Shown here in pieces: positions 32,434-40,002 of a stretch of 64,000 nucleotides of DNA. Source of the stretch: Thermopolyspora sp040678635 (GTDB lineage: Bacteria > Actinomycetota > Actinomycetes > Streptosporangiales > Streptosporangiaceae). The position numbers were made by a program, and so were the translations under genes. Each line of letters opens with the position of its first letter. Position 1 is the first letter of the stretch. The notes under the pieces were generated by a model, which worked only from the letters and a program-made list of their open reading frames with translations, had not been told where the DNA came from and ran no database searches. The stretch spans positions 206,703-270,702 of the forward strand of contig NZ_JBFATZ010000011.1 of assembly GCF_040678635.1 (NCBI RefSeq). Reading direction: 5' to 3'.

Positions 32434-33399
32434 GTGCCGGGCGTGATCTCGGTTTTCGGCAGCGTCAACATGGATCTCGTCGCCTACGTCGAGGCCGCGC
32501 CCGGACGCGGGGAGACCGTCACCGGGCGGGCGTTCCGGATGATCCCCGGAGGGAAGGGCGCCAACCAGGCGATCGCGGCGGCACGGGCAGGGGCGCCGGT
32601 GACCTTCGTCGGCGCGGTCGGGGACGACGCCTTCGGGCCCCGGCTGCGCGAGACGCTGGTCGAGGCGGGCGTGGACGTCACCCACCTGCGGGAGGTCGAA
32701 GGGCCCTCGGGCATCGCCCACATCGTGGTGGACGAGCAGGGCGGCAACTCCATCATCGTGGTGCCGGGGGCCAACGGAAGGATGACCGGGCCGGGCGAGG
32801 CGGAGATCGCCGCGATCTCCCGCACCGACGTGCTGCTGCTGCAGCTCGAACTGCCGCTGGAGGCGGTGATCTCCGCCGCCCGGCAGGCCGCCGCCGTCGG
32901 CGGCGGGGACCACGAGGCCTACACCGTCGGCGCCGGCCCCCGCCCGCACGCCGGACGGGGCGGCGCGGTCTCGGTGATCCTCACTCCGGCGCCGGCGCGG
33001 CCTCTTCCCGGCGAGCTGCTCGACGCCGTCGACGTGATCGTGCCGAACGAGCACGAGGCCGCCGCGCTCACCGGCGCCGGGGAGCCGGAGCGGGCGCTTG
33101 ACGCGCTGCTCGAACGGGTCCCCGAGGTGGTGATCACGCTGGGCTCCGAGGGCGTCCTGTACGGCTCCCGCGACGGGAAGCGCCTGCACGTCCCCGCCGT
33201 CAAGGTGAAGGCGGTCGACACCACGGCGGCCGGGGACACCTTCGCCGGAGCCCTCGCGGTGGCCCGCGCCGAGGGCCGCCCCTGCGAACAGGCGCTCCGC
33301 TTCGCCTCGGCCGCGGCCGCCCTGTCGGTGCGGAAGGAGGGCGCGAGCACCTCCATGCCCGACCGCGCCGAGATCGAGGCGCTGCTCGCCGTTCTCTGA
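32434..33399 (+). CDS. Ribokinase-like PfkB sugar kinase with an internal insertion
   Basis: 321 residues from GTG 32434 (GTG 32443 also possible). N-terminal VFGSVNMDLV, GGKGANQAIAAARAGAPV and the catalytic VDTTAAGDTFAGALAVA with its Asp are intact. Between SAARQAAA and VILTPAPARPLP there is an extra stretch of about 25 Gly/His/Arg-rich residues, absent from typical ribokinases, located in the middle of the Rossmann core. ATP-dependent phosphorylation of ribose or a similar sugar is expected if the insertion is tolerated. No transporter beside it. Confidence 0.88.
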   Translation: MPGVISVFGSVNMDLVAYVEAAPGRGETVTGRAFRMIPGGKGANQAIAAARAGAPVTFVGAVGDDAFGPRLRETLVEAGVDVTHLREVEGPSGIAHIVVDEQGGNSIIVVPGANGRMTGPGEAEIAAISRTDVLLLQLELPLEAVISAARQAAAVGGGDHEAYTVGAGPRPHAGRGGAVSVILTPAPARPLPGELLDAVDVIVPNEHEAAALTGAGEPERALDALLERVPEVVITLGSEGVLYGSRDGKRLHVPAVKVKAVDTTAAGDTFAGALAVARAEGRPCEQALRFASAAAALSVRKEGASTSMPDRAEIEALLAVL

Positions 33400-33452
33400 C
33401 GCGCCCTTCGGGATGCGCCGCCCGGACCGCGCCGCTTGTCGATTAGGGACTT

Positions 33453-33464
33453 AGCTATATAGCT
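33453..33464. promoter_or_regulatory. Perfect palindrome before phzF-like gene
   Basis: AGCTATATAGCT, within TTAGCTATATAGCTTA, lies 8 bases before the ATG at 33473. The TTAGC...GCTTA frame is like MarR/SlyA operators. It also includes a TATAT -10-like core, so a bound repressor would block initiation. Confidence 0.5.
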
Positions 33465-33472
33465 TATTGCCT

Positions 33473-34309
33473 ATGTACCCTTATGTGATCTTGGACGTCT
33501 TCACCGACACACCTCTGGAGGGCAACCCGCTGGCGGTCTTCCCCCGCGCCGAGGACATCCCCGGCGAGCGACTCCAGGCGATCGCGCGAGAGATGAACCT
33601 GTCCGAGACGGTCTTCGTGCTGCCCCCCGAGGGCGAGGGGCACGCGCGGGTGCGCATCTTCACCCCGGCGGTCGAGCTCCCCTTCGCCGGGCACCCCACC
33701 TTGGGCACCGCGTACCACATCGCCGACCGGGACGGCCTGGACCGCGTCGTGCTGGAGACCGGCTCCGGGGCCGTGGCCGTCGAGTTCGAACGCGCGGACG
33801 GGCGGCTCGCCTCGGGGCGCATGCGGCAGCCGATCCCCACGTGGGAACCGTACGAGCGCGCGGATGAGATCCTCGCCGCGCTCGGGGTGGAGACGTCGGA
33901 GCTGCCGGTCGAGCTGTACGTCAACGGCCCCCGGTTCGTGTACGTGGCCCTGGAGAGCGAGGAACGGGTGGCCGCCCTCGCCCCGGACCTCGCCGCGCTC
34001 GCCGCTCACGGCACCGTGGGCGTGGTCTGCTTCGCGGGGGCGGGCACCCGCTGGAAGTGCCGGGTGTTCTCCCCGGGGGCGGGCATCGCCGAGGACCCGG
34101 CCACCGGCTCGGCCGCGGGGCCCTTCGCCGTCCACCTCGCGCGCCACGGCCGGATCGCCCACGGCGAGGAGATCCGGATCGCTCAGGGCGCGGAGATCGG
34201 CAGGCCCTCGACCCTGTACGCCCGAGCGCTCGGCGAAGGCGACAGAATCGACGCCGTGGAGGTCGCGGGCTCGGCCGTGTTGGTCGCCCGGGGAGAATTC
34301 CTCGCCTGA
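33473..34309 (+). CDS. PhzF family isomerase-like protein
   Basis: 278 residues from ATG 33473 (TTG 33467 also in frame; neither has a ribosome site, suggesting a near-leaderless mRNA). PhzF-fold signatures: DVFTDTPLEGNPLAVF, the catalytic Glu in EMNLSETVFV, FTPAVELPFAGHPTLGTA and IAEDPATGSAAGPFAVH. In phenazine producers PhzF isomerizes DHHA; most homologues outside such clusters have unknown substrates, and there are no phenazine genes here. An upstream palindrome suggests dedicated regulation. Confidence 0.9.
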   Translation: MYPYVILDVFTDTPLEGNPLAVFPRAEDIPGERLQAIAREMNLSETVFVLPPEGEGHARVRIFTPAVELPFAGHPTLGTAYHIADRDGLDRVVLETGSGAVAVEFERADGRLASGRMRQPIPTWEPYERADEILAALGVETSELPVELYVNGPRFVYVALESEERVAALAPDLAALAAHGTVGVVCFAGAGTRWKCRVFSPGAGIAEDPATGSAAGPFAVHLARHGRIAHGEEIRIAQGAEIGRPSTLYARALGEGDRIDAVEVAGSAVLVARGEFLA

Positions 34310-34391
34310 CGATGTCTGCCTGAGTCTGTCTGACGATGTCGCGGGCGAGGGCGCCGCAGCCTATGGTTTTCTCCGGGCCGCGATCGGCCTA

Positions 34392-34469
34392 CCGTCCGAC
34401 GAGGTGGCCATGCGCGCCGATACTGGTATGAAGGTCTACGAGGTGCACCGGCTGCCGGTCACCTGGTGA
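34392..34469 (+). pseudogene. Probable C-terminal remnant of a cytochrome P450
   Basis: In frame to TGA 34467-34469 the sequence reads PSDEVAMRADTGMKVY then EVHRLPVTW. Actinobacterial CYP105/CYP107-type P450s end in closely similar segments (Y-x-V-H-x-LPVTW at the very C-terminus). The next gene, 24 bases on, is a 3Fe-4S ferredoxin, the normal partner and position in P450-ferredoxin operons. The heme-cysteine region and everything upstream are absent, so the P450 seems deleted. Confidence 0.5.
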
Positions 34470-34493
34470 CGAGGCGACAGGAGGCGTAATCAC

Positions 34494-34688
34494 ATGAAGA
34501 TCAGCGCCGACACCGATGTGTGCATCGGGGCGGGGATGTGCGCGCTGACGGCGCCGGAGGTGTTCGACCAGAGCGAGGAGGACGGCACCGTCGTGCTGCT
34601 CGACGCCGAACCGACGGGGGAACTGGAGCGCAAGGCCCGGCAGGCCGTGCAACTGTGCCCGTCGGGGGCGCTGAAGCTCGTCGAGTAG
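34494..34688 (+). CDS. [3Fe-4S] ferredoxin
   Basis: 64 residues from ATG 34494 (CAGGAGG upstream). Three cluster ligands are seen, Cys10, Cys16 and Cys55 (VCIGAGMC and QLCPSGAL); the second cysteine of the usual CxxCxxC is replaced by Gly-Ala, as in single-cluster 3Fe-4S ferredoxins. These shuttle electrons to P450s. No intact P450 is adjacent, only the apparent remnant upstream. Confidence 0.93.
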   Translation: MKISADTDVCIGAGMCALTAPEVFDQSEEDGTVVLLDAEPTGELERKARQAVQLCPSGALKLVE

Positions 34689-34707
34689 TCCTGCGCGGTT
34701 CCCGCGG

Positions 34708-35103
34708 TCAGAACGGATCCTCCCAGAGCGTGGCGGCCAGGCCGGCGCAGGCGACGTCCTGCGCCGGTGTCCCGCCGCTGACGCCGACGCCGCCGACGAC
34801 GGTCTCGGCGTTCCACAGCGGTATGCCGCCGGCGACGCAGACGAACCGGCCGGAGGCGAGGCCGTACAGCTCGCCGCGGGGCGCGACCAGGGGCGCCAGG
34901 TCGGCCGTCGCCGCGCGCAGCGCCACCGCCGTGTACGCCTTGGCGGGCGCGAGTTCCGGGCCCGCGATGTCGGCCCCGTCCATGCGCTGGAACGCCAGCA
35001 GGTGGCCTCCCGCGTCCACCACCGCCACCGAGATGAGGGCGCCGAGCCGCCGTGCCTCCTTGATCGCCGACTCGCACATGCGCAGAGCGAGGTCGAGGTT
35101 CAC
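34708..35103 (-). CDS. HbpS/GlcG-like heme-binding family protein
   Basis: 131 residues from GTG 35103. The DUF336 fold is seen in ISVAVVDAGGHLLAFQRMDG, PAKAYTAVALRAAT and VVGGVGVSGGTPAQDVACA. In Streptomyces HbpS binds heme extracellularly and modulates the SenS-SenR system; GlcG relatives are intracellular and often near oxidation pathways. No signal peptide and no two-component genes here, so the GlcG-like role is more likely. Converges on the ferredoxin gene. Confidence 0.88.
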   Translation of the reverse strand: MNLDLALRMCESAIKEARRLGALISVAVVDAGGHLLAFQRMDGADIAGPELAPAKAYTAVALRAATADLAPLVAPRGELYGLASGRFVCVAGGIPLWNAETVVGGVGVSGGTPAQDVACAGLAATLWEDPF

Positions 35104-35293
35104 CGGGTGACCGCCATAACCGAAAGCTTGCCATGAACCTTGCCAAGAACATCGTGTCCGGGCATACGCACAGTTCGCTTCATATCCGGAGTTTCGCCCT
35201 CCATGCTTGCGGCCGGGCGCGTGGTACTAAGCTGCTCGCCCGCGGAGGCCGGGTGATCGGAGCCGGGTGATCGGATCGGAGGGGGAGACGCGG

Positions 35294-36358
35294 GTGGCGG
35301 AGGTCAGGGAACACGATCTGTCGCGGGACGAGGTGCTCGCCCGGGTCGAGCTGGTGGCGCGCCGCGCGCTGGCGCGCTACGACGCCCCGCCGGAGGCCCG
35401 GGTCACGCTGATCAACGTCTCCGAGAACGCCACCTACCGGGTGGACGGCCTGGACGGATGGGACGGCGGCGGCACGGCGGGCGCCGCGATCCTGCGGGTC
35501 CACCGGCTCGGCTACCACTCGCGGGAGGCGATCGCCTCCGAGCTGGCCTGGCTGGAGGCGCTGCGGCGCGACGCCGGGGTGCGTACCCCCGCCGTGCTGC
35601 CCGCCGCCGACGGCTCCCGGATCGTCACCGTGCCCGACCCCGGCGCGCCGCCCGGGGGAGAGCTCCGCCACTGCGTCATGTTCGAGCTCCTGCCCGGGAC
35701 CGAGCCCGCGGAGGACCGCCTCGTCGAGGACTTCGAGCCGCTCGGCGCGCTCACCGCGCGCATGCACCTGCACGCCCGCGAGTGGACGCGCCCGCCGGGC
35801 TTCACCCGCTTCCACTGGGACTACGACGCCGCCCTGGGCTCGGTGGCCCGGTGGGGCCGGTGGCAGGACGGGGCCGGCGTCGACAAGGAGGCCGCGGCCG
35901 TGCTCTCCCGGCTCGACGCCACGCTGCGCGAGCGGCTGGCCCGCTTCGGGCGGGGGCCCGACCGGTACGGCCTGATCCACGCCGATCTCCGGCTCGCCAA
36001 CCTCCTGGTGGACGGCGCGGCGGGCGGCCGGCCGGGAGTGATCGACTTCGACGACTGCGGGTTCGGCTGGTTCCTGTACGACCTCGGGGCGGCGGTCAGC
36101 TTCATCGAGCACTACCCGCAGGTGCCGGAGATGATCGAATCCTGGACGCGGGGCTACCGGTCGGTCCGCCCGCTGCCCCGGGAGGACGAGGCGGAGATCT
36201 GGACGTTCATCATGCTCCGCCGCCTGCTGCTGGTCGCCTGGATCGGGTCCCACACCGGCGTCCCGATCGCCCGCGAACTCGGCGCCGGCTACACGGCGGG
36301 CACCTGCGACCTGGCCGAACGGTATCTCGGCGGCGCCCTTCGCGGGGTTCTCCACTGA
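35294..36358 (+). CDS. APH-fold phosphotransferase (homoserine kinase type II-like)
   Basis: 354 residues from GTG 35294, chosen because GGGGGAG lies directly upstream (GTG 35267 lacks it). The N-lobe includes VTLINVSENATYRVDG and ILRVHR; the catalytic loop is LIHADLRLANLLVDG with the general-base Asp, and VIDFDDCGFGWFLYDLGAAV is the metal-binding DFD. Substrates in this family range from aminoglycosides to choline and homoserine. The context gives no hint. Confidence 0.88.
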   Translation: MAEVREHDLSRDEVLARVELVARRALARYDAPPEARVTLINVSENATYRVDGLDGWDGGGTAGAAILRVHRLGYHSREAIASELAWLEALRRDAGVRTPAVLPAADGSRIVTVPDPGAPPGGELRHCVMFELLPGTEPAEDRLVEDFEPLGALTARMHLHAREWTRPPGFTRFHWDYDAALGSVARWGRWQDGAGVDKEAAAVLSRLDATLRERLARFGRGPDRYGLIHADLRLANLLVDGAAGGRPGVIDFDDCGFGWFLYDLGAAVSFIEHYPQVPEMIESWTRGYRSVRPLPREDEAEIWTFIMLRRLLLVAWIGSHTGVPIARELGAGYTAGTCDLAERYLGGALRGVLH

Positions 36359-36545
36359 GCCCGCAATGAACCCCTTCCGCCAGCCCGTGGAATAGGCCGA
36401 ATTTTTCCTTCAAATTTCTCTGAACCGCTCTCCGAGGGGCGGCGTATCTCGCGGCGTAGGAGTTCGCGCGGAGCACCCGAACCACGCGCATGTGCACCCT
36501 CTCGTGCGAACTGAAAAAGCGCATGCCGACGACATAGGAGGCCAG

Positions 36546-37697
36546 ATGCGGCCACGCATCGTCACGCTCTGCGCTGCGGCACTCGTCCTGGGCATCACCG
36601 GCACGGTCCCTGCGCACGCCACATCGCAAAGCACCACCGGCAAATCGGAGACCTCGGGGAACGGCACGCCTCGGGCCACCCGGTACGCCGAGATCCCCTT
36701 GGTCTCCGACCTCCGTGGCAAGGCACCGATCACCGACCCCAAGCTGGTCAACGCCTGGGGCATCGCGCTCGGCAAGACGTTGTGGGTCTCCAACGCCGGC
36801 ACCGGCACCGCCACCGTGTACAGCGGCGGTCCCGGTTCCATCAAGAAGGCGCCCACCGAGGTGGCCATCCCCGGAGGCACGCCGACCGGCCAGGTCGTCA
36901 ACACCACCGACGACTTCGTGGTCAAGGGCAAGGGCGGCAAGGGCCCGGCGACGTTCATCTTCGCCAGCCCGAGCGGCGCCATCACCGGCTGGAACGCGGA
37001 GGCCGACCCCAAGAACGCGATCATCTCGGCGTTCACCAGGGGCGCCGACTACAAGGGCCTGGCCCTCATGGAGACCAACCGCGGCAACTTCCTGCTCGCC
37101 GCCGACTTCGCCAACAACCGCATCGCCGTATGGGACGGCGACTTCAACAGGGTGCACCTGGGACGCCGCGCCTTCCACGACCCGTTCATGCCGAAGAACT
37201 ACCACCCCTACAACGTCGAGGTCGTCGGCGACGTCGTCATGGTCGCCTACGCCCTGCGCGACCCGGCCACCGGCAAGTCGGTGGCGGGCAAGGGCAAGGG
37301 CTTCGTCAGCGCCTTCCGTCCCGACGGCCGCTTCCTGCGCCGGATGGTCAGCCGCGGCCGCCTCAACGCCCCGTGGGCCATGATCCTCGCGCCCAAGAAC
37401 TTCGGGACCTTCTCGAACGCCCTGCTCATCGGCAACTTCGGCGACGGCTGGGTGAACGCCTTCAACCCGCACAACGGCCGCTACCTCGGCCCGCTCCGCT
37501 GGCCCAACGGCAAGCCGATCGCGATCGAGGGCCTGTGGGACCTGGAGCCCGGCACCGCCGAACTCGGCGGCACCGACGCGATCTGGTTCTCCGCCGGCAT
37601 CCAGAAGGTCCAGCACGGCCTGCTCGGCGTCCTGCGCCCGGCCCGGCCCGGCGACCCGACCGGCGGCAGCGCGGTGCCGCAGGGCGGCGGCTACTGA
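36546..37697 (+). CDS. Secreted TIGR03118 family beta-propeller-like protein
   Basis: 383 residues from ATG 36546 (AGGAGG upstream), chosen because the signal peptide RPRIVTLCAAALVLGITGTV then begins directly; cleavage near AHA. Repeating blade-like segments follow: LVNAWGIALGKTLWVSNAGT, FIFASPSGAITGWNAEADPK and NALLIGNFGDGWVNAFNPH, matching the TIGR03118 family, found in secreted proteins of unknown function. Probably extracellular; no catalytic residues identified. Confidence 0.88.
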   Translation: MRPRIVTLCAAALVLGITGTVPAHATSQSTTGKSETSGNGTPRATRYAEIPLVSDLRGKAPITDPKLVNAWGIALGKTLWVSNAGTGTATVYSGGPGSIKKAPTEVAIPGGTPTGQVVNTTDDFVVKGKGGKGPATFIFASPSGAITGWNAEADPKNAIISAFTRGADYKGLALMETNRGNFLLAADFANNRIAVWDGDFNRVHLGRRAFHDPFMPKNYHPYNVEVVGDVVMVAYALRDPATGKSVAGKGKGFVSAFRPDGRFLRRMVSRGRLNAPWAMILAPKNFGTFSNALLIGNFGDGWVNAFNPHNGRYLGPLRWPNGKPIAIEGLWDLEPGTAELGGTDAIWFSAGIQKVQHGLLGVLRPARPGDPTGGSAVPQGGGY

Positions 37698-38018
37698 CGG
37701 CCTGAGCGGCGACGAGCGCCCGGCTACGGAGGGTGGCGCGGACCCTTCGTGGCCGGTGCCGCCGCCGTCCTCGTGAAAACAAATAACGGGCGGCCGCGAA
37801 AAGCCCGAACAAAACAATCGGGAATCGCGCCCGAACCTCACTTCGCCATAGTGAACGTTCATGCCGTAACCGTCCACGCCGAAACAAGGAGGGATGCCAG
37901 GGGTAACACCAGGGAAATGACACGCATCGTGCGTCACCGGCATCAGGCGGGCAGGTAAGTGAGGGGCGGCACAGCCGTCGACCTGCCCGCCTCGGCCGTT
38001 GTCCAAGACCCCCGCCGA
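37698..38018. other. Convergent gap with a ribosome site and 8-codon ORF
   Basis: Between two convergent genes. A strong AAGGAGGG precedes ATG 37894, which opens only MPGVTPGK before TGA 37918-37920; a small inverted repeat (ACGCA-TCG-TGCGT) follows. The stretch 37770-37890 is AT-richer than its surroundings. It may be a leader or the vestige of a deleted gene; no longer frame is convincing. Confidence 0.35.
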
Positions 38019-39755
38019 TCAGAACGCGCGCGGCGACGTCGCCAGGATGTGGCGGATCCGGTGGCGGGGAAGTTCGATCAGGCGCAGGTCGAGGACGCCG
38101 GGGCCGGGCGCGGACTTCTCGATCATGGTGCGGGCCTGGTTCTTGGTGAGGACGACGTCCCGGGTGGTACGGGCCGCCCGGATGAGCGCCTCGCGCCAGA
38201 CGTTGCCGAGCTTGCCGTGGGCGCGGGACAGCAGCGCGTGGGCGATCAGGGAGCCCGGATCCTCCGGGTCGGGCGGGACGGCGGTGGCCTCGACGACGCA
38301 GTGACGCGGCGTGGGGAAGCTGCGGCGGAACCGCAGGGCGTACTTGGGCGCGATGATCTCGGTGAGCCGCCGCTGGCCCTCGGCGTTCGCCACGTCGGGG
38401 TGATTGTTGGGGACGAGCAGGGCGAGCCGCGTCGCGTTGACCGCCAGCAGGGCACGCAGCAGCCAGGGGCCCGGGTCCTGGGAGAGGTCGGCGGCCACGG
38501 CCGCGCCCGGCCGGGAGGCGATGCCGCGGGGCAGCCCCTCGCCGATCAGCGCGCCGACGTCGAGGCGGGCGACGCCGGAGAGCCGGGGGTGCCCGTCCGG
38601 CCAGCCCGGCCCCGCGACGGCCGTCAGGCCCGTCACGGTCGAGCCGGCCGCCGCCGCGTCGATCAGGGCGTCGGCCGGTTCGCCGGACAAGGGTTCCTGG
38701 GCGGCCTCCAGCGACTGCGGGCCGTGCGTGTAGATCCCGTGCGTGTGGTTCTTGGCGAGCGCGCCCTCCGCCCGAGGCCCGATCAGCGACCAGCTCTTGG
38801 CCGTTGGCCGGAACACGTACAGATCGCTGCTGGACCCGACCGCCTGCGCCCCGACATAGCGGTTGAAATCCGGCAGGATCGCCTCGCACGCGAGGTGGAG
38901 GTCCTGCGCGGCACGTTGCACCTTCAGCCCCAGCGCCGGATGACGCTCGCCGAACCCGTACGCCATGACGAGCCGGGCGTTCTCCCGGTCCCGCAGCCCG
39001 GCCAGGCCGCGGGCGAGGAACAACCGCACGCCCTCGGGCGTGTACGGCGGATCGGTGACCACCAGGTCGGCCTGCTCGGCCGCGCCCGCCGGGAGCCCGA
39101 ACCGCAGATCGGCGTGGAGGCAGCGCACGTCCAGGCCCAGCCGGTCGGCCCGCACGTCGATGAACTCCAGGATGCGCTCGTCAATGTCGACGACCGTGAC
39201 GGCGACGGCGGGATTCACCTGGCAGACCGCCAGGGAGGTCAGGTCGTGGTCGCCGACGCACAGCAGCCGCCGACCGGCCAGCTCGAAGACGCCGTCGAGC
39301 CAGACCGCCCGGCGCACGGCGGTCTCCGGCGTCGCCGCGACGTGGTCCAGGGCCTTGCGCGACACGGGCGCGGCGGCGACCAGCTCGCCCATCCGCCCGA
39401 CCAGCTCCGACGCCGCCGCCATCCGCTCGGCCAGCGGATCGGCGATCCTGGTTCGCGCCAGGTGCTCGTACCGGCACAGGTCCCGATAGGCGGCTCGCCG
39501 CTCGGGGGCGATCGTCAGCTCGGGCTCGCCGCCGGGCCGCCGTATCAGATCGGGTCCGAGCGCGCCGAGGAGGTCCTCGACGGTCCTGCGCGACAGGCCC
39601 GAGTCGCGGATCAGCTCGTCGAACCGGTACGCCCGCTCGGTCAGCCGCGCCACCACCTCACGCAGCGCCCGGCCACCGACGCCGAAGCCCGCGATCACCC
39701 GCGTGACCGCCGCGAGCGGATCGTCGTCGGGCGGCACCGGCCGGTCATCGTGCAT
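38019..39755 (-). CDS. Bis-aminopropyl spermidine synthase (BpsA) family protein, extended
   Basis: 578 residues from ATG 39755 (GTG 39761 possible). N-terminal winged-helix-like part with DELIRDSGLSRRTVEDLLGA, then the Rossmann aminopropyltransferase core: AGRRLLCVGDHDLTSLAV, VTVVDIDERILEFID and the catalytic DLVVTDPPYTPEGVRLFL. BpsA in thermophiles adds aminopropyl groups to spermidine to make branched polyamines, and is about 350 residues. Here another ~220 residues follow, with LRALLAVNATRLALLVPNNH, a second Rossmann-like piece. Donor would be decarboxylated SAM. No speD/speE-like gene is adjacent. Confidence 0.88.
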   Translation of the reverse strand: MHDDRPVPPDDDPLAAVTRVIAGFGVGGRALREVVARLTERAYRFDELIRDSGLSRRTVEDLLGALGPDLIRRPGGEPELTIAPERRAAYRDLCRYEHLARTRIADPLAERMAAASELVGRMGELVAAAPVSRKALDHVAATPETAVRRAVWLDGVFELAGRRLLCVGDHDLTSLAVCQVNPAVAVTVVDIDERILEFIDVRADRLGLDVRCLHADLRFGLPAGAAEQADLVVTDPPYTPEGVRLFLARGLAGLRDRENARLVMAYGFGERHPALGLKVQRAAQDLHLACEAILPDFNRYVGAQAVGSSSDLYVFRPTAKSWSLIGPRAEGALAKNHTHGIYTHGPQSLEAAQEPLSGEPADALIDAAAAGSTVTGLTAVAGPGWPDGHPRLSGVARLDVGALIGEGLPRGIASRPGAAVAADLSQDPGPWLLRALLAVNATRLALLVPNNHPDVANAEGQRRLTEIIAPKYALRFRRSFPTPRHCVVEATAVPPDPEDPGSLIAHALLSRAHGKLGNVWREALIRAARTTRDVVLTKNQARTMIEKSAPGPGVLDLRLIELPRHRIRHILATSPRAF

Positions 39756-40002
39756 GGACACCCCAGGTCTGTGGCGAACGCCGATCGTGTGGGAGGACGC
39801 GCCACTCTACCAGCGTCCGCCGCCTGCCTCGGGAGCCGCCGAACCGCCCACCCCACAGCCTTGCCCCCATACCAGCACGGGCCGGGGCCTATGGGACTTG
39901 AGGAGATTCTGCTATCAACAGTGCTTCGAGTGCGCCGATTTGGCTCTTCACCGCGTATCTCCCAGTGACGCCGCTCGGAGGGGCGCGCGCGTAGGAGGTG
40001 TC

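Noticed and set aside
31674..33101. 475-codon plus frame overlapping clpP and ribokinase
   Set aside because: Frame-shifted shadow of two real genes.
33467..34309. PhzF taken as evidence for phenazine biosynthesis
   Set aside because: No phzA/B/D/E/G genes in the window; PhzF homologues are common outside phenazine clusters.
37749..37958. 69-codon plus ORF
   Set aside because: No ribosome site, no family, weak codon bias; lies in a convergent gap.
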